From positions 1-64,000 of the forward strand of contig JAUXVE010000009.1 of the NCBI GenBank assembly GCA_030680415.1: a stretch of 64,000 nt of DNA. Direction: 5' to 3'. How positions within the stretch are numbered: position 1 is the first letter of the stretch; each line of letters opens with the position of its first letter. A model generated the notes under the pieces. The model searched no databases. It worked only from the letters and a program-made list of their open reading frames with translations, and was not told the DNA's origin. The position numbers were made by a program, and so were the translations under genes. This document shows, in pieces, positions 10,512 through 20,749 of the stretch. This DNA is from Rubrivivax sp. (GTDB taxonomy: Bacteria > Pseudomonadota > Gammaproteobacteria > Burkholderiales > Burkholderiaceae_C).

Positions 10512-11705
10512 GTGCAACCGCTGCAGGGCCTCACCGTCGTCGCGCTCGAACACGCGGTCGCAGCGCCTTTCGCGACGCGCCAGCTGGCCGACCTCGGCGC
10601 GCGCGTGATCAAGGTCGAGCGTCCCGGCAGCGGCGACTTCGCCCGCGCCTACGACGACCGCGTGCGCGGCCTGTCGTCGCACTTCGTCTGGACCAACCGC
10701 AGCAAGGAAAGCCTGACGCTGGACCTCAAGCACCCGCAGGCGGTGGCGCTGCTCGAGCGGCTGGTGCTGGAGCAGGCCGACGTGCTGGTGCAGAACCTGG
10801 CCCCCGGCGCAGCGGCCCGGCTGGGCCTGTCGCACGAGGCACTGAGCCCGCGCAAGCCGGGGCTCATCGTCTGCGACATCTCGGGCTACGGCGACGACCC
10901 GCTGCACCCGGGGCCCTATCGCGACAAGAAGGCCTACGACCTGTTGATCCAGGGCGAGGCCGGCTTCGTCTCCATCACCGGCACGCCCGACGAGCCCAGC
11001 AAGGCCGGCATCTCGATCGCCGACATTGCCGCCGGCATGCATGCCTACAGCAACATCCTGGCCGCCTTGTTGCAGCGCGCGATCGACGGCAAGGGCCGGC
11101 GCATCGACGTCTCGATGCTCGAAGCGATGACCGAGTGGATGGGCTACCCGATGTACTACGCCTTCGATGGCGCCGCGCCGCCGCCGCGCAGCGGCGCCAG
11201 CCACGCCACGATCTACCCCTACGGCCCGTTCCCGGCCGGCGACGGCAAGACGGTGATGCTGGGCCTGCAGAACGAGCGCGAGTGGGTGGTCTTCTGCGAG
11301 CAGGTGCTGCGCCAGCCGGCGCTGGCGAGCGACCCGCGTTTTGCCGGCAACGCGCAGCGCAGCGCCGGGCGCGCGGCGCTGCGCGCGGTCATCGTCGAGG
11401 CTTTTGCTGCGCTGGGCGCCGACGCGCTCGTCGCGCGGCTCGAAGCGGCGCAGATCGCCAACGCTCGGGTCAATACCCTGCACGAGGTCTGGGCGCACCC
11501 GCAGCTGGCGGCGCGGCAGCGCTGGCGCACGGTGGCCTCGCCCGCCGGCCCCCTGCCGGCGCTGCTGCCGCCGGGATCGTGGGACGACGGCGCCCCACGC
11601 CTGGGCGCGGTGCCGGCCTTGGGCGAACACACCGAGAGCATCCTGCGCGAGCTCGGTCTCGACGGCGATCGGATCTCTGCGCTGCGCGCGGCCGGCGCGG
11701 TTTGA
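10512..11705 (+). CDS. Family III (CaiB/BaiF) CoA-transferase
   Basis: A 397-residue enzyme that moves CoA between carboxylic acids such as succinate and itaconate or mesaconate. Family features are the N-terminal LQGLTVVALEHAVAAPFATR, the ADLGARVIKVERPGSGDFAR strand, NRSKESLTLDLKHP, and the GRRIDVSMLEAMTEWM region. The GTG start at 10512 is 2 bp after the hydratase stop, implying coupled expression. The C-terminus is complete (ESILRELGLDGDRISALRAAG). Choice between itaconate, mesaconate and other dicarboxylates cannot be made from sequence alone. Confidence 0.85.
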   Translation: MQPLQGLTVVALEHAVAAPFATRQLADLGARVIKVERPGSGDFARAYDDRVRGLSSHFVWTNRSKESLTLDLKHPQAVALLERLVLEQADVLVQNLAPGAAARLGLSHEALSPRKPGLIVCDISGYGDDPLHPGPYRDKKAYDLLIQGEAGFVSITGTPDEPSKAGISIADIAAGMHAYSNILAALLQRAIDGKGRRIDVSMLEAMTEWMGYPMYYAFDGAAPPPRSGASHATIYPYGPFPAGDGKTVMLGLQNEREWVVFCEQVLRQPALASDPRFAGNAQRSAGRAALRAVIVEAFAALGADALVARLEAAQIANARVNTLHEVWAHPQLAARQRWRTVASPAGPLPALLPPGSWDDGAPRLGAVPALGEHTESILRELGLDGDRISALRAAGAV

Positions 11706-11734
11706 CCGTGACACCGGCCTCGATGCCGGGCGGG

Positions 11735-12045
11735 TCGGCATGGCCGTGAGAGGGCAGAACTGGGCCGCGTACTGGCTCGGGTCGATCGTCGCGCCGATGA
11801 CCAGGGGCCGGTCGTTCGAACGGGGAGCGGCCAGTGCCGCTTCGACCCTGCGCACGCTGTCGACGTTGACGCCGTCGCAGCCCATCGCCTGCGCCAGCAG
11901 CGCGATGTCGGTCGAGTCGATCTTGGTGCCCCAGCTCGGGTAGTGGCGCGCCATCTGCTTGAGCTCGCTGCGGTTCAGGCTGTTGTCGCAGAAGACGACG
12001 ACAGGCGCCGGTTTCAGCGACGTGGCGACGCGCAATTCGCCCTGA
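11735..12045 (-). pseudogene. C-terminal fragment of a thiamine-pyrophosphate (acetolactate synthase-like) enzyme
   Basis: Reading the minus strand gives VVVFCDNSLNRSELKQMARH, then GTKIDSTDIALLAQAMGCDG and DRPLVIGATIDPSQYAAQF. This is the C-terminal TPP-binding domain of an acetolactate-synthase-type enzyme. About 100 residues survive of a family that is normally around 550. The N-terminal and central domains are absent: the frame runs upstream into unrelated sequence, and no proper stop follows the normal end. It is a remnant, not a gene. Confidence 0.7.
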
Positions 12046-12104
12046 CCGCGCCGGCAGCCCTTGTGCGCCACGGTATTGAGCGGCGCGCTGAAGGACGTGA
12101 TCGC

Positions 12105-12470
12105 GCACACCACGCCCAGCGTCACGCGCAAGGCCACGCGCAGCAGGCACCGGTGGTGCGTCCACGAGAGATTGGGGCTCAGTCGGCCGGGCTGCCAGGC
12201 ACCCGCCTCGTTGGCGGCCGGGATGAGCAGCGTCGTGGCAAGGGCGCAGGACCGGCAGATTTCCGACGCGGTGCGTCGGAAGTCGTCGCTGGCTCGGCAG
12301 CGGCCAGGGGCTGCAGGTACTCGAGGTAGAAGCGCCTGAAAAGCTCCAGGTTGTCGACCCCGTCGCCGGTGCCGAACTCGGCCTGCAGCCGCTCGGCCAG
12401 TTCGCCCGGCAACGCGGTGCCGTAGCCGGCGCGGCCCGGCGGCCTTCGCTTTGACCTTGGCTGCCGGCAT
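12105..12470 (-). pseudogene. Frameshifted N-terminal remnant of a YhcG/DUF1016 family protein
   Basis: Two minus-strand frames together rebuild the DUF1016 N-terminal domain. One frame has ELAERLQAEFGTGDGVDNLE and LFRRFYLEYL; the other has SCALATTLLIPAANEAGAW and LSPNLSWTHHRCLLRVAL. In intact proteins these follow each other, and a PD-(D/E)xK nuclease domain comes after. Here a frameshift separates them and the nuclease domain is missing. YhcG proteins are often carried within or next to R-M and defence loci. Confidence 0.65.
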
Positions 12471-12479
12471 GTCAGGTGT

Positions 12480-12715
12480 CAGCCGCGTCGAACAGGCCTG
12501 GCTGCGGCCAACGGCCCTTGGCGGAGTGCGCCGCGTCATCGACCGCAATCTCGTTCCGAGTTGATGTCGGAGACGAGGGCAGGTTCTCGACGTTCAGGCT
12601 GTCGGCGTCGCGGCCCCACTCGCTTTCTTGCAGCACCTCGGCATCGAGCGCTTGCGTCGTGACGTAGATGAAGTCGGTCTCGGTGCTGCAGCCATGGCGC
12701 CAGTGGGCGTCAGCA
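12480..12715 (-). pseudogene. Degenerate coding remnant, possibly the C-terminus of a DNA methyltransferase or R-M associated protein
   Basis: The minus strand carries an open stretch with ETDFIYVTTQALDAEVLQES and EWGRDADSLNVENLPSS, ending at a stop just before the YhcG-like remnant. It has coding character but no clear start or full domain. The EWGRD-x-SLNVENLP pattern recalls C-termini of some R-M methyltransferases, from memory and with low certainty. The neighbouring YhcG remnant makes an old defence locus plausible. Confidence 0.3.
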
Positions 12716-12736
12716 TTGGTCGCGAACCGGGCGCGC

Positions 12737-12985
12737 TCAGGCGGCGAGCGCCGGCGTGACGGCTTCGACCACCGCCAACTGCGGCGGGCTCAAGGTGACG
12801 CCTTGCCGGGCCCCGGTCTCGACCAGCTGGCGCACGACGCGGCGCAGTTCGTCGCGCGTCACCAGCGGGCTCGCGGCGGGCAGGATGACGAACAGCTCTT
12901 CGTCCAGCAGCGGCTCCACCGTGAGCTCAGACGCCGCGGTCTGGCTGAAGTGATAGCCCCTGGCGCGCGGGGCGGCGGGTAGCAT
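12737..12985 (-). pseudogene. Fragment of a LysR-type regulator joined to unrelated sequence
   Basis: The ORF contains ELTVEPLLDEELFVILPAAS, a typical stretch of the LysR effector-binding domain. After ASPL the sequence changes to TRDELRRVVRQLVETGARQG, which does not fit that domain. The DNA-binding N-terminus is missing. LysR genes often sit divergently beside Bug receptor genes, as this fragment does relative to the truncated Bug gene, so this was probably once a regulator-receptor pair. Confidence 0.45.
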
Positions 12986-12993
12986 CGGCGTTC

Positions 12994-13563
12994 ATGCGCC
13001 GCCGCACCGCACTGCTGGCCCTGGCCGCCGTCGCCGCGCTGGCCGGCGGCAGCCGCGCCCAGGGCCGGTTCCCGGAGCGCCCGATCTCGCTGCTGGTGCC
13101 CTTCGGTCCCGGTGGTATCGCCGACCTCGTCGCGCGCGCCGTGGCGGAGTCGATGACGAAGTCGCTCGACCAGCTGGTGGTGGTCGAGAACCGCCCCAGC
13201 GCCGGCAGCATCGTGGCCTCGCAGGCCGTGGCCACGGCCCGGCTCGACGGCCACACGCTGCTGCTGATGAGCAACGGCAATGCCGTCAGCGTGGGGCTGT
13301 TCAAGAAGCTGCCCTACGACACCGTGCGCGACTTCGCGCCCATCACCACGCTGGGCACCTTCGACATCGGCGTCTTCGTGGCGGCGAACTCGCGCTTTGC
13401 CACGCTGCGCGACGCGGTGGCGTCACCGGCGGTGCAGGACAAGCTGGGCAAGCTGGGCACGCGGCTGCAAGGCAGCACGCCAGCGGAGTTGCAGGCGCTG
13501 CTGTCCAGCGAGATCAAGCGCTGGGGCGAGGTCATCCGCGCCGCCAGGATCGAGCCGGAGTGA
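12994..13563 (+). pseudogene. Bug (TTT receptor) gene with a large in-frame internal deletion
   Basis: The 189-residue product starts like a complete Bug periplasmic receptor: a signal peptide (MRRRTALLALAAVAALAGGS), RPISLLVPFGPGGIADLVAR, and DTVRDFAPITTLGTFDIGVF. After SRFATLRDAV (about residue 140) it jumps directly to the final C-terminal segment ASPAVQDKLGKLGTRLQG through WGEVIRAARIEPE. Intact family members, such as the 325-residue one at 26778-27755, have about 130 more residues between these points, covering most of domain 2 and the ligand pocket. The reading frame is kept, so a product may be made, but it should not bind ligand. Confidence 0.8.
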
Positions 13564-13623
13564 AGACCCACCCAAGCCCCCGCAGCCCATCGGCCGGGTC
13601 GAGTGCAGTCGCCCGCGGGAGAG

Positions 13624-14535
13624 ATGGTCTTGATCCCGTGGCCTGATACCGCGCCGCCGCCGCTCACGCCGCGCACACTGCTGGCCTTGCTCAAGGACGC
13701 CGGGGCGTCCTGGCTCGACGATCGTGCAGCCACCATGGGCGCGGCGCTGGCCTACTACACGCTGTTCTCGATGGCGCCGCTGCTGCTGATCGCCATCTCG
13801 GTGGCCGGCGCGGTGTTCGGCATCGACACCGCGCGCGGCGAGATCCTGGCGCAGCTGCGCGCCTTGCTCGGCGACGACGGTGCCGCAGCGGTGGCCGCAT
13901 TGCTTCAGAGCGTGCAGCGCAGCGGCCAGTCCACCCTGGGCATCTTGCTGGGCGCGCTGTTGCTCGGCATCGGCGCCACCACCGTGTTTGCCGAACTGCA
14001 GGGGTCGCTGGACCGTATCTGGCGAGTGGACACGCCGCCCGCCGGCGGCTCGCTCTGGCAGTGGCTGCGGTCGCGGCTGCTGTCCTTCGGCCTCGTGCTG
14101 GGCGTGGGCTTCCTGCTGCTGGTGTCGCTGGCCGTCAGCGCCGCGCTGGCAGCCTGGGGGCGCTGGTGGGCACCGGTGTTCGGCAGCGCGCCGGTGCTGC
14201 TGCAATGGGCCAACCACGGGCTGGGTTTCGTGCTCACCGCGCTGCTGTTCGCAGCGATCTACAAGTGGATGCCGCGGGCCCGCATCGGCTGGCGCGACGT
14301 GGCGCTGGGCAGTGCCATCACCGCCACGCTCTTCACCCTGGGCAAGGCGCTCATCGGCTGGTACATCGGCAGCAGCGGCGTGGCCTCTGGCTTTGGCGCG
14401 GCCAGCGCCATCGTGGCGCTGCTGGTGTGGGTGTATGGCTCGGCGCAGGTGTTCCTGTACGGTGCCGAGGTCACCTGGCTCTTCGCGCAGCGCTTCGGTT
14501 CGCGGCGCGACCTGCTCGCTCAGCGCCGGGACTGA
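13624..14535 (+). CDS. YihY/BrkB-family inner membrane protein
   Basis: A 303-residue polytopic membrane protein. Recognisable parts are SWLDDRAATMGAALAYYTLF, MAPLLLIAISVAGAVFGIDT, and ELQGSLDRIWRV, with about six hydrophobic segments, as in YihY (formerly misnamed RNase BN). Function is unknown; some members have been linked to transport. The ATG at 13624 (MVLIPWPD) is chosen, and a GTG at 13603 would add seven residues. The gene lies downstream of the decayed region and upstream of htpG with no clear operon partner. Confidence 0.85.
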   Translation: MVLIPWPDTAPPPLTPRTLLALLKDAGASWLDDRAATMGAALAYYTLFSMAPLLLIAISVAGAVFGIDTARGEILAQLRALLGDDGAAAVAALLQSVQRSGQSTLGILLGALLLGIGATTVFAELQGSLDRIWRVDTPPAGGSLWQWLRSRLLSFGLVLGVGFLLLVSLAVSAALAAWGRWWAPVFGSAPVLLQWANHGLGFVLTALLFAAIYKWMPRARIGWRDVALGSAITATLFTLGKALIGWYIGSSGVASGFGAASAIVALLVWVYGSAQVFLYGAEVTWLFAQRFGSRRDLLAQRRD

Positions 14536-14687
14536 GAGGTTGAGAGGGAGTCGCTCGAAGAGAGGTCGGCGTCAGGGCCGTTGGGCGGGCACATAGAGAG
14601 CTCAGTTCGCACACCCGTCGCCCGCCCGTCTGTCCGCTGGCGCACAGCAGCGGACAGACGGTGCGCGGTCGCGGCACAATCGCGGCC

Positions 14688-14715
14688 CTTGAAAGAGCGG
14701 GGGCCAGACCCCACC
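14688..14715 (+). promoter_or_regulatory. Sigma-32 (heat shock) promoter candidate for htpG
   Basis: CTTGAAA at 14688-14694, a 13-bp spacer, and CCCCACCAT beginning at 14708 match the RpoH consensus (CTTGAAA, 11-16 bp, CCCCATnT) closely. It lies about 70 bp before the htpG start, the expected place for a heat-shock chaperone. No other good match was noticed in this intergenic region. Confidence 0.75.
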
Positions 14716-14786
14716 ATTGATGGGTTCAACCGTCTTGCGTCGCGGCTCCTCGCGTACCCGGCGCCCACCCACGTTCATCCAGGATC

Positions 14787-16667
<1,881 letters not shown>

Positions 16668-16727
16668 TTTGGCGCCACGCCGTCCGCGTCCGAACGCGCT
16701 GTTTTCGGCGGGGCGCGCGGTGGTCGT

Positions 16728-17741
16728 CTACGGGGCCATCAACTCGACCTGCTCGCGCAGCTGGGCGGTCTGCTGGCTCCAGTAGGCCGCGGTGCCGAAA
16801 TACGGGAAGTTGAGCGGGAAGGTCGGGTCGCCCCAGCGCTCGGCCAGCCAGGCGCTGTGACGCACCATGCGCAGCGTGCGCAGCGGCTCGATGAGGGCAC
16901 GTTCCCGGTCGTCGAAGTCGGCGAATTGCTCGTAGCCACCGAGCAGGACGTTGAGCTGCAGCGCCATCGTGGCCGCGTCGCCCGAGACCAGCATCCACAG
17001 GTCCTGCACGGCCGGGCCCTGCATGGCATCGTCGAGGTCGACCACGTTGGGGCCGGTGTCGCGCCAGAGCACGTTGCCGGGGTGGCAGTCGCCGTGCAGG
17101 CGCAGCGTGGCCAACGGTGCGGCGGCAGTCAAGGCGTCGAAGGCGGCAGTGGTGGCGGCCAATGCCCGCTCGCACGCGTCCTGCCAGGCCGCCTGTTCGG
17201 TGGGCGGCACGAAGCCGCCTTGCAGCAGCAACTGCAGCGCGCGCCGGCCGTCGGCGCGCGGGTCGAGGTGGTGCCGGTGAGCGAACGGCCGGCGCCTGCC
17301 CACCGCATGAAGGCGGCCGATGAAGCGGCCGATCTGCGCCAGCGTGGCCGGATCGTCGAGCTCCGGCTCGCGGCCCGCGCAGCGGTCTGCGACGGTGTAG
17401 CGGTGCGTGATGCCGTCCACGGAGTGGCAGGCCAGCGTCGGCGGGTCGCCGTGCAGTACCAGCCCCGGCACATCGGGCTCGGCTCGCAGCACCAGCGGCG
17501 GCACCACCGAGACCTCGGCAGCGGCGAGTTCCAGCGCGAAGGCGTGTTCCTCGACGATCTGCTCGTTGCTCCAGCGCCCCGGCCGGTAGAACTTGGCCAC
17601 CACCGCGCGGCCGTCTTCCAGGAAGACCTGGAAGACGCGGTTCTCGTAGGAGTTGAGCTGCAGGATGCGCCCGTCGCCGCGCAAGCCCACGGCGTCCAGC
17701 GAGTCGAGCACCTGCCGCGGCGTGAGCTGGCTGTAGTTCAC
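16728..17741 (-). CDS. srkA: SrkA/RdoA-family stress response Ser/Thr kinase
   Basis: A 337-residue cytosolic protein kinase of the choline-kinase-like fold (E. coli SrkA/YihE). Seen motifs are LNSYENRVFQVFLEDG near the N-terminus, the catalytic loop LHGDCHPGNVLW and the metal-binding VVDLDDAMQGP. SrkA counters stress-induced death in E. coli. The GTG at 17741 (MNYSQLTPRQVLDSL) is chosen because the upstream in-frame extension lies over the next gene and looks non-coding. The gene follows the DUF2726 gene by about 40 bp on the same strand, so the two may be cotranscribed. Confidence 0.88.
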   Translation of the reverse strand: MNYSQLTPRQVLDSLDAVGLRGDGRILQLNSYENRVFQVFLEDGRAVVAKFYRPGRWSNEQIVEEHAFALELAAAEVSVVPPLVLRAEPDVPGLVLHGDPPTLACHSVDGITHRYTVADRCAGREPELDDPATLAQIGRFIGRLHAVGRRRPFAHRHHLDPRADGRRALQLLLQGGFVPPTEQAAWQDACERALAATTAAFDALTAAAPLATLRLHGDCHPGNVLWRDTGPNVVDLDDAMQGPAVQDLWMLVSGDAATMALQLNVLLGGYEQFADFDDRERALIEPLRTLRMVRHSAWLAERWGDPTFPLNFPYFGTAAYWSQQTAQLREQVELMAP

Positions 17742-17784
17742 TGCGCCGCCACCGGGCAGCGGGTGCAGCCTTCGCGGCGTGTCG

Positions 17785-18552
17785 TCAATGGCGAACCGGC
17801 GCCACCGGCGTGTCGACGACGACACCGCCGATGTCGTCGGGCGCCTCCGGGACATCGCGCATGGACAGACCCGGCCGCAGGTTTCCGAACGTGCTGGTCG
17901 AGCTGAGATCGGCGCGGGCGTCGACGCCGAAGAAGGAATCCTGCATGAAGCCCGAGTCCTGCCACAAAGTCGTACGCGCACGGCGGCGCGATGTCGTCGC
18001 GCTCACGCGTTCGTCGCGCGACGGGCTCGCCGTCGGCGCCGGCTGCGGGCCGCGCGCGGCGGCGCCGCCGGTCTGCGGCACCAGCAACTGCAACTCGGCG
18101 ATCGACGGCAGGTGGTCGACCGGGCAGCGTACGTAGCGCACCCGGCAGGCCGCCAGGACGGACTGCTTGATCTGGGTGGCGCGGCGCGAGTCGCCGCGGT
18201 CGTTGTCGAGGTCGATCGCTGCCAGCACGCGCCCGTTGGCGCTGCAGATCGCAAAGGTGACGTTGAGCGAGCCCAGCAGCGTGTACCAGAAGCGCACCTC
18301 GTTCGGATCGGTGGGCTGGCTGAAGCGCACCAGCGGCAGCTTGGAAAGCACGATGTGGTGCGGCAGTGCCTCGCGCAGATGACGGTAGACGCGCCGCTCG
18401 TCACTGCTGAAGACCGGGCGCGCCGTGAGCGTCCACTCCGTCGGCAGCGGACGCGACCTGGGCCGTTGCCGTCGCGTCAACCAGAGCACGCCCGCGGCGA
18501 GCAGGAGTGCCAGTGACAGCGAAGCGAGGATCCAGGGAAGTGCGTTTTGCAT
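17785..18552 (-). CDS. DUF2726 domain membrane-anchored protein
   Basis: A 255-residue protein with one N-terminal transmembrane segment (LPWILASLSLALLLAAGVLW) and a cytosolic DUF2726 domain: RPVFSSDERRVYRHLREALP, VRFSQPTDPNEVRFWYTLLG and AAIDLDNDRGDS. The domain is thought to be related to PD-(D/E)xK-like folds, but no function is established. The last 80 residues are low-complexity and probably disordered. It is upstream of the kinase gene on the same strand. Confidence 0.75.
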   Translation of the reverse strand: MQNALPWILASLSLALLLAAGVLWLTRRQRPRSRPLPTEWTLTARPVFSSDERRVYRHLREALPHHIVLSKLPLVRFSQPTDPNEVRFWYTLLGSLNVTFAICSANGRVLAAIDLDNDRGDSRRATQIKQSVLAACRVRYVRCPVDHLPSIAELQLLVPQTGGAAARGPQPAPTASPSRDERVSATTSRRRARTTLWQDSGFMQDSFFGVDARADLSSTSTFGNLRPGLSMRDVPEAPDDIGGVVVDTPVAPVRH

Positions 18553-18669
18553 GAACGGCCGGGCCCTAGAGTGCCTGCATACGAACGCAGGCGAGGCGAT
18601 GTGGCTGACAAAGATGTTACAGCGTGTTCCAGGCCGCGGATCCCCCGCAATTGCGTGTGCCGGGTCTGT

Positions 18670-19338
18670 TCAGTGCTTGCGCGACGTCGCCGACATGCAG
18701 CCTGGCCACAGCTTGTCCAGTTGCAGGACATGCCACTTGATGCGGTAGTCGATCTCGGCGGCCCGTTGACCCAGCAGTTCCTCGAGCTGCGAACCGAGCG
18801 TGTCGAGCGGCAGCGGCAGTTCGGCGGTGACATCGGCGCCGTCGAACTGCAGGCTGGCGCCGGCGCGCCTGACGATGCCCATCATGGCCGAGTTCTCGCG
18901 GGCGATGTAGATCAGCAGGTTCCTCGCGCCGCGGTTGCGGGCGTGCGTCACCGCGTGGTCGAACAGCTGTGCGCCATAGCCCCGGCCGCGTGCACGCTCG
19001 AGCACCGAGACGCCGAATTCAGCTGCTCGGGCCGGTTGGTCGATCGACGGCGCGAAAGCCAGGTGGGCCATCGCCACCAGTTGCAGCCGGCGGTTGAAGA
19101 CACCGAAGACGAGGTCGCGCTCGAAATCGATATGTTTGACGTAGTGCTGGATCTGCTCGTCCGTCGCTGCCTGACCAAAGCGCAGGAGCCGGTCTGGCTC
19201 GTTCAAGGCCAGCAGATGGGCCAGGATGCGGGTTTTGTGGTGTGGCCCGAGGTCTCGGATGGCCACCCAGGTCCGCCGCGCACGCGTACCAGCGTCGCTG
19301 GGCAGTGCCGCTTCGAGTGCTTCGGTTTGCTGTGTCAT
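18670..19338 (-). CDS. GNAT-family N-acetyltransferase
   Basis: A 222-residue protein with an acetyl-CoA binding motif A in EFGVSVLERARGRGYGAQLF and the following helix DHAVTHARNRGARNLLIYIA, typical of GNAT acyltransferases. The N-terminal 45 residues and the C-terminal 45 fall outside the core. The substrate is unknown. It is transcribed away from rplM. The 117 bp between this gene and DUF2726 shows nothing notable. Confidence 0.8.
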   Translation of the reverse strand: MTQQTEALEAALPSDAGTRARRTWVAIRDLGPHHKTRILAHLLALNEPDRLLRFGQAATDEQIQHYVKHIDFERDLVFGVFNRRLQLVAMAHLAFAPSIDQPARAAEFGVSVLERARGRGYGAQLFDHAVTHARNRGARNLLIYIARENSAMMGIVRRAGASLQFDGADVTAELPLPLDTLGSQLEELLGQRAAEIDYRIKWHVLQLDKLWPGCMSATSRKH

Positions 19339-19437
19339 GCAAGCCTCCGGATAGGTCTGCTCAACATGCTACGCGAAGGTTCTAGGGTTTACCCTCAAAT
19401 CCAAGTGGCGACAGTCGTGGGCAGCGGACGGTGTCCT

Positions 19438-19467
19438 TTGCCGGTGGGCGCGTGTTCGTCGTATACT
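19438..19467 (+). promoter_or_regulatory. Sigma-70 promoter candidate for rplM-rpsI and its long leader
   Basis: TTGCCG at 19438-19443 and TATACT at 19462-19467 are separated by 18 bp and form the best promoter seen in the 350-bp gap before rplM. The transcript would have a leader of about 215 nt with several short GC-rich stems (for example around CCGCTCACGGCCGGG). Ribosomal protein operons often carry regulatory leaders, and this one could be such. The rplM start is preceded by an AGGA Shine-Dalgarno. Confidence 0.6.
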
Positions 19468-19690
19468 GCAAGGCTTTCCCGCTCACGGCCGGGAATGCTT
19501 TTTGCGCTTTTCGCTGGCGCCTGAGCTTCAGGGGACGCTGCTCGCGGCATCCCGCAAGTGCCCAGGCGCCGAGCGATACGACACGCCCTGAGAGGCCGCC
19601 TCCACAAGCGGTTCCGAAGGGCTGGGCGGGGCGCCGATTCGCCGTGGAACCCGCGGGCTTCACCAGAAGACCGCATTCAGGAAGACCCTC

Positions 19691-20119
19691 ATGAAGACCT
19701 TCAGCGCCAAGCCGGCCGAAGTGAAGCACGAGTGGTTTGTGATTGACGCCACCGACAAGGTGCTCGGACGTGTTGCCAGCGAAGTGGCACTCCGTTTGCG
19801 CGGCAAGCACAAGGCCATCTACACGCCTCACGTCGACACCGGCGATTTCATCGTCATCGTCAACGCCGAAAAGATCCGTGTCACGGGGGCCAAGGCCACC
19901 GACAAGATCTATTACCGGCATTCCGGTTACCCGGGCGGCATCACGGCCACGTCCTTCAAGGACATGCAGGCCCGCCACCCCGGTCGCGCCATCGAGAAGG
20001 CCGTCAAGGGCATGCTGCCCAAGGGACCGCTCGGTTACGCGATGATCAAGAAGCTGAAGGTGTACGCCGGTGCCACGCACCCGCACACCGCCCAGCAGCC
20101 CAAACCGCTCGAGCTTTGA
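19691..20119 (+). CDS. rplM: 50S ribosomal protein L13
   Basis: A 142-residue large-subunit protein of standard length. Typical L13 sequence is visible: [40 protein letters not shown] and [18 protein letters not shown]. It is the first gene of the conserved rplM-rpsI operon, 10 bp before rpsI. Confidence 0.98.
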   Translation: MKTFSAKPAEVKHEWFVIDATDKVLGRVASEVALRLRGKHKAIYTPHVDTGDFIVIVNAEKIRVTGAKATDKIYYRHSGYPGGITATSFKDMQARHPGRAIEKAVKGMLPKGPLGYAMIKKLKVYAGATHPHTAQQPKPLEL

Positions 20120-20129
20120 GGACGCCGTG

Positions 20130-20522
20130 ATGATCGGAAATTGGAACTACGGTACCGGCCGCCGCAAATCGAGCGTGGCCCGCGTCTTCATGAAGAAGGG
20201 CAGCGGCCAGATCGTCATCAACGGCAAGGCCATCGGCGACTATTTCGGCCGCCAGACCTCGATCATGATCGTCAAGCAGCCCTTGCTGCTGACGGCCAAC
20301 GACGGCGCCTTCGACATCAAGATCAACGTGCACGGCGGCGGTGAATCCGGCCAGGCCGGCGCGGTGCGCCACGGCATCACGCGCGCGCTGATCGACTACG
20401 ACACCGCGCTCAAGCCCGACCTCAGCCGTGCCGGCTTCGTGACGCGCGACGCGCGCGAAGTCGAACGCAAGAAGGTCGGCTTGCACGGCGCCCGCCGTCG
20501 CAAGCAGTTCAGCAAGCGTTGA
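20130..20522 (+). CDS. rpsI: 30S ribosomal protein S9
   Basis: A 130-residue small-subunit protein. The start [20 protein letters not shown] and the C-terminal tail [14 protein letters not shown] are characteristic, the latter being the basic tail that reaches the ribosomal P site. The ATG at 20130 is chosen because the longer ORF from 20070 begins inside rplM. Confidence 0.98.
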   Translation: MIGNWNYGTGRRKSSVARVFMKKGSGQIVINGKAIGDYFGRQTSIMIVKQPLLLTANDGAFDIKINVHGGGESGQAGAVRHGITRALIDYDTALKPDLSRAGFVTRDAREVERKKVGLHGARRRKQFSKR

Positions 20523-20531
20523 GGCCGTACG

Positions 20532-20554
20532 CGGACAGTCCGGCGGACTGTCCG
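20532..20554 (+). terminator. Hairpin after rpsI
   Basis: CGGACAGTC and GACTGTCCG form a perfect 9-bp stem with a 5-nt loop, 10 bp after the rpsI stop. There is no U-run after it, so it may be a weak or Rho-assisted terminator, or a 3' end stabiliser. It separates the ribosomal operon from erpA, which begins about 200 bp later. Confidence 0.5.
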
Positions 20555-20749
20555 TGCCCGGTGCCCAAGCCCGCGGGGGCCGGGCGGCGCCGTATCGGAT
20601 CGGTGAAAATGTCCGGGTCCAAGGCAAGGTCAAGACCTGCCAGGGGTTCATCAATGGTGAAATCAGTGGCCCTTGAAGAACGCTGAAAAGCCCGCATTGA
20701 TACTTGCCACGTCCAACGACGCTTGAACCTGCATCCTGAAGGAACTTCC

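Noticed and set aside
10275-12548. 757-residue minus-strand ORF taken as one gene
   Set aside because: Its C-terminal half is antisense to the CoA-transferase and hydratase. Only short parts resemble real proteins (YhcG and TPP-enzyme pieces), so they are listed as pseudogene fragments.
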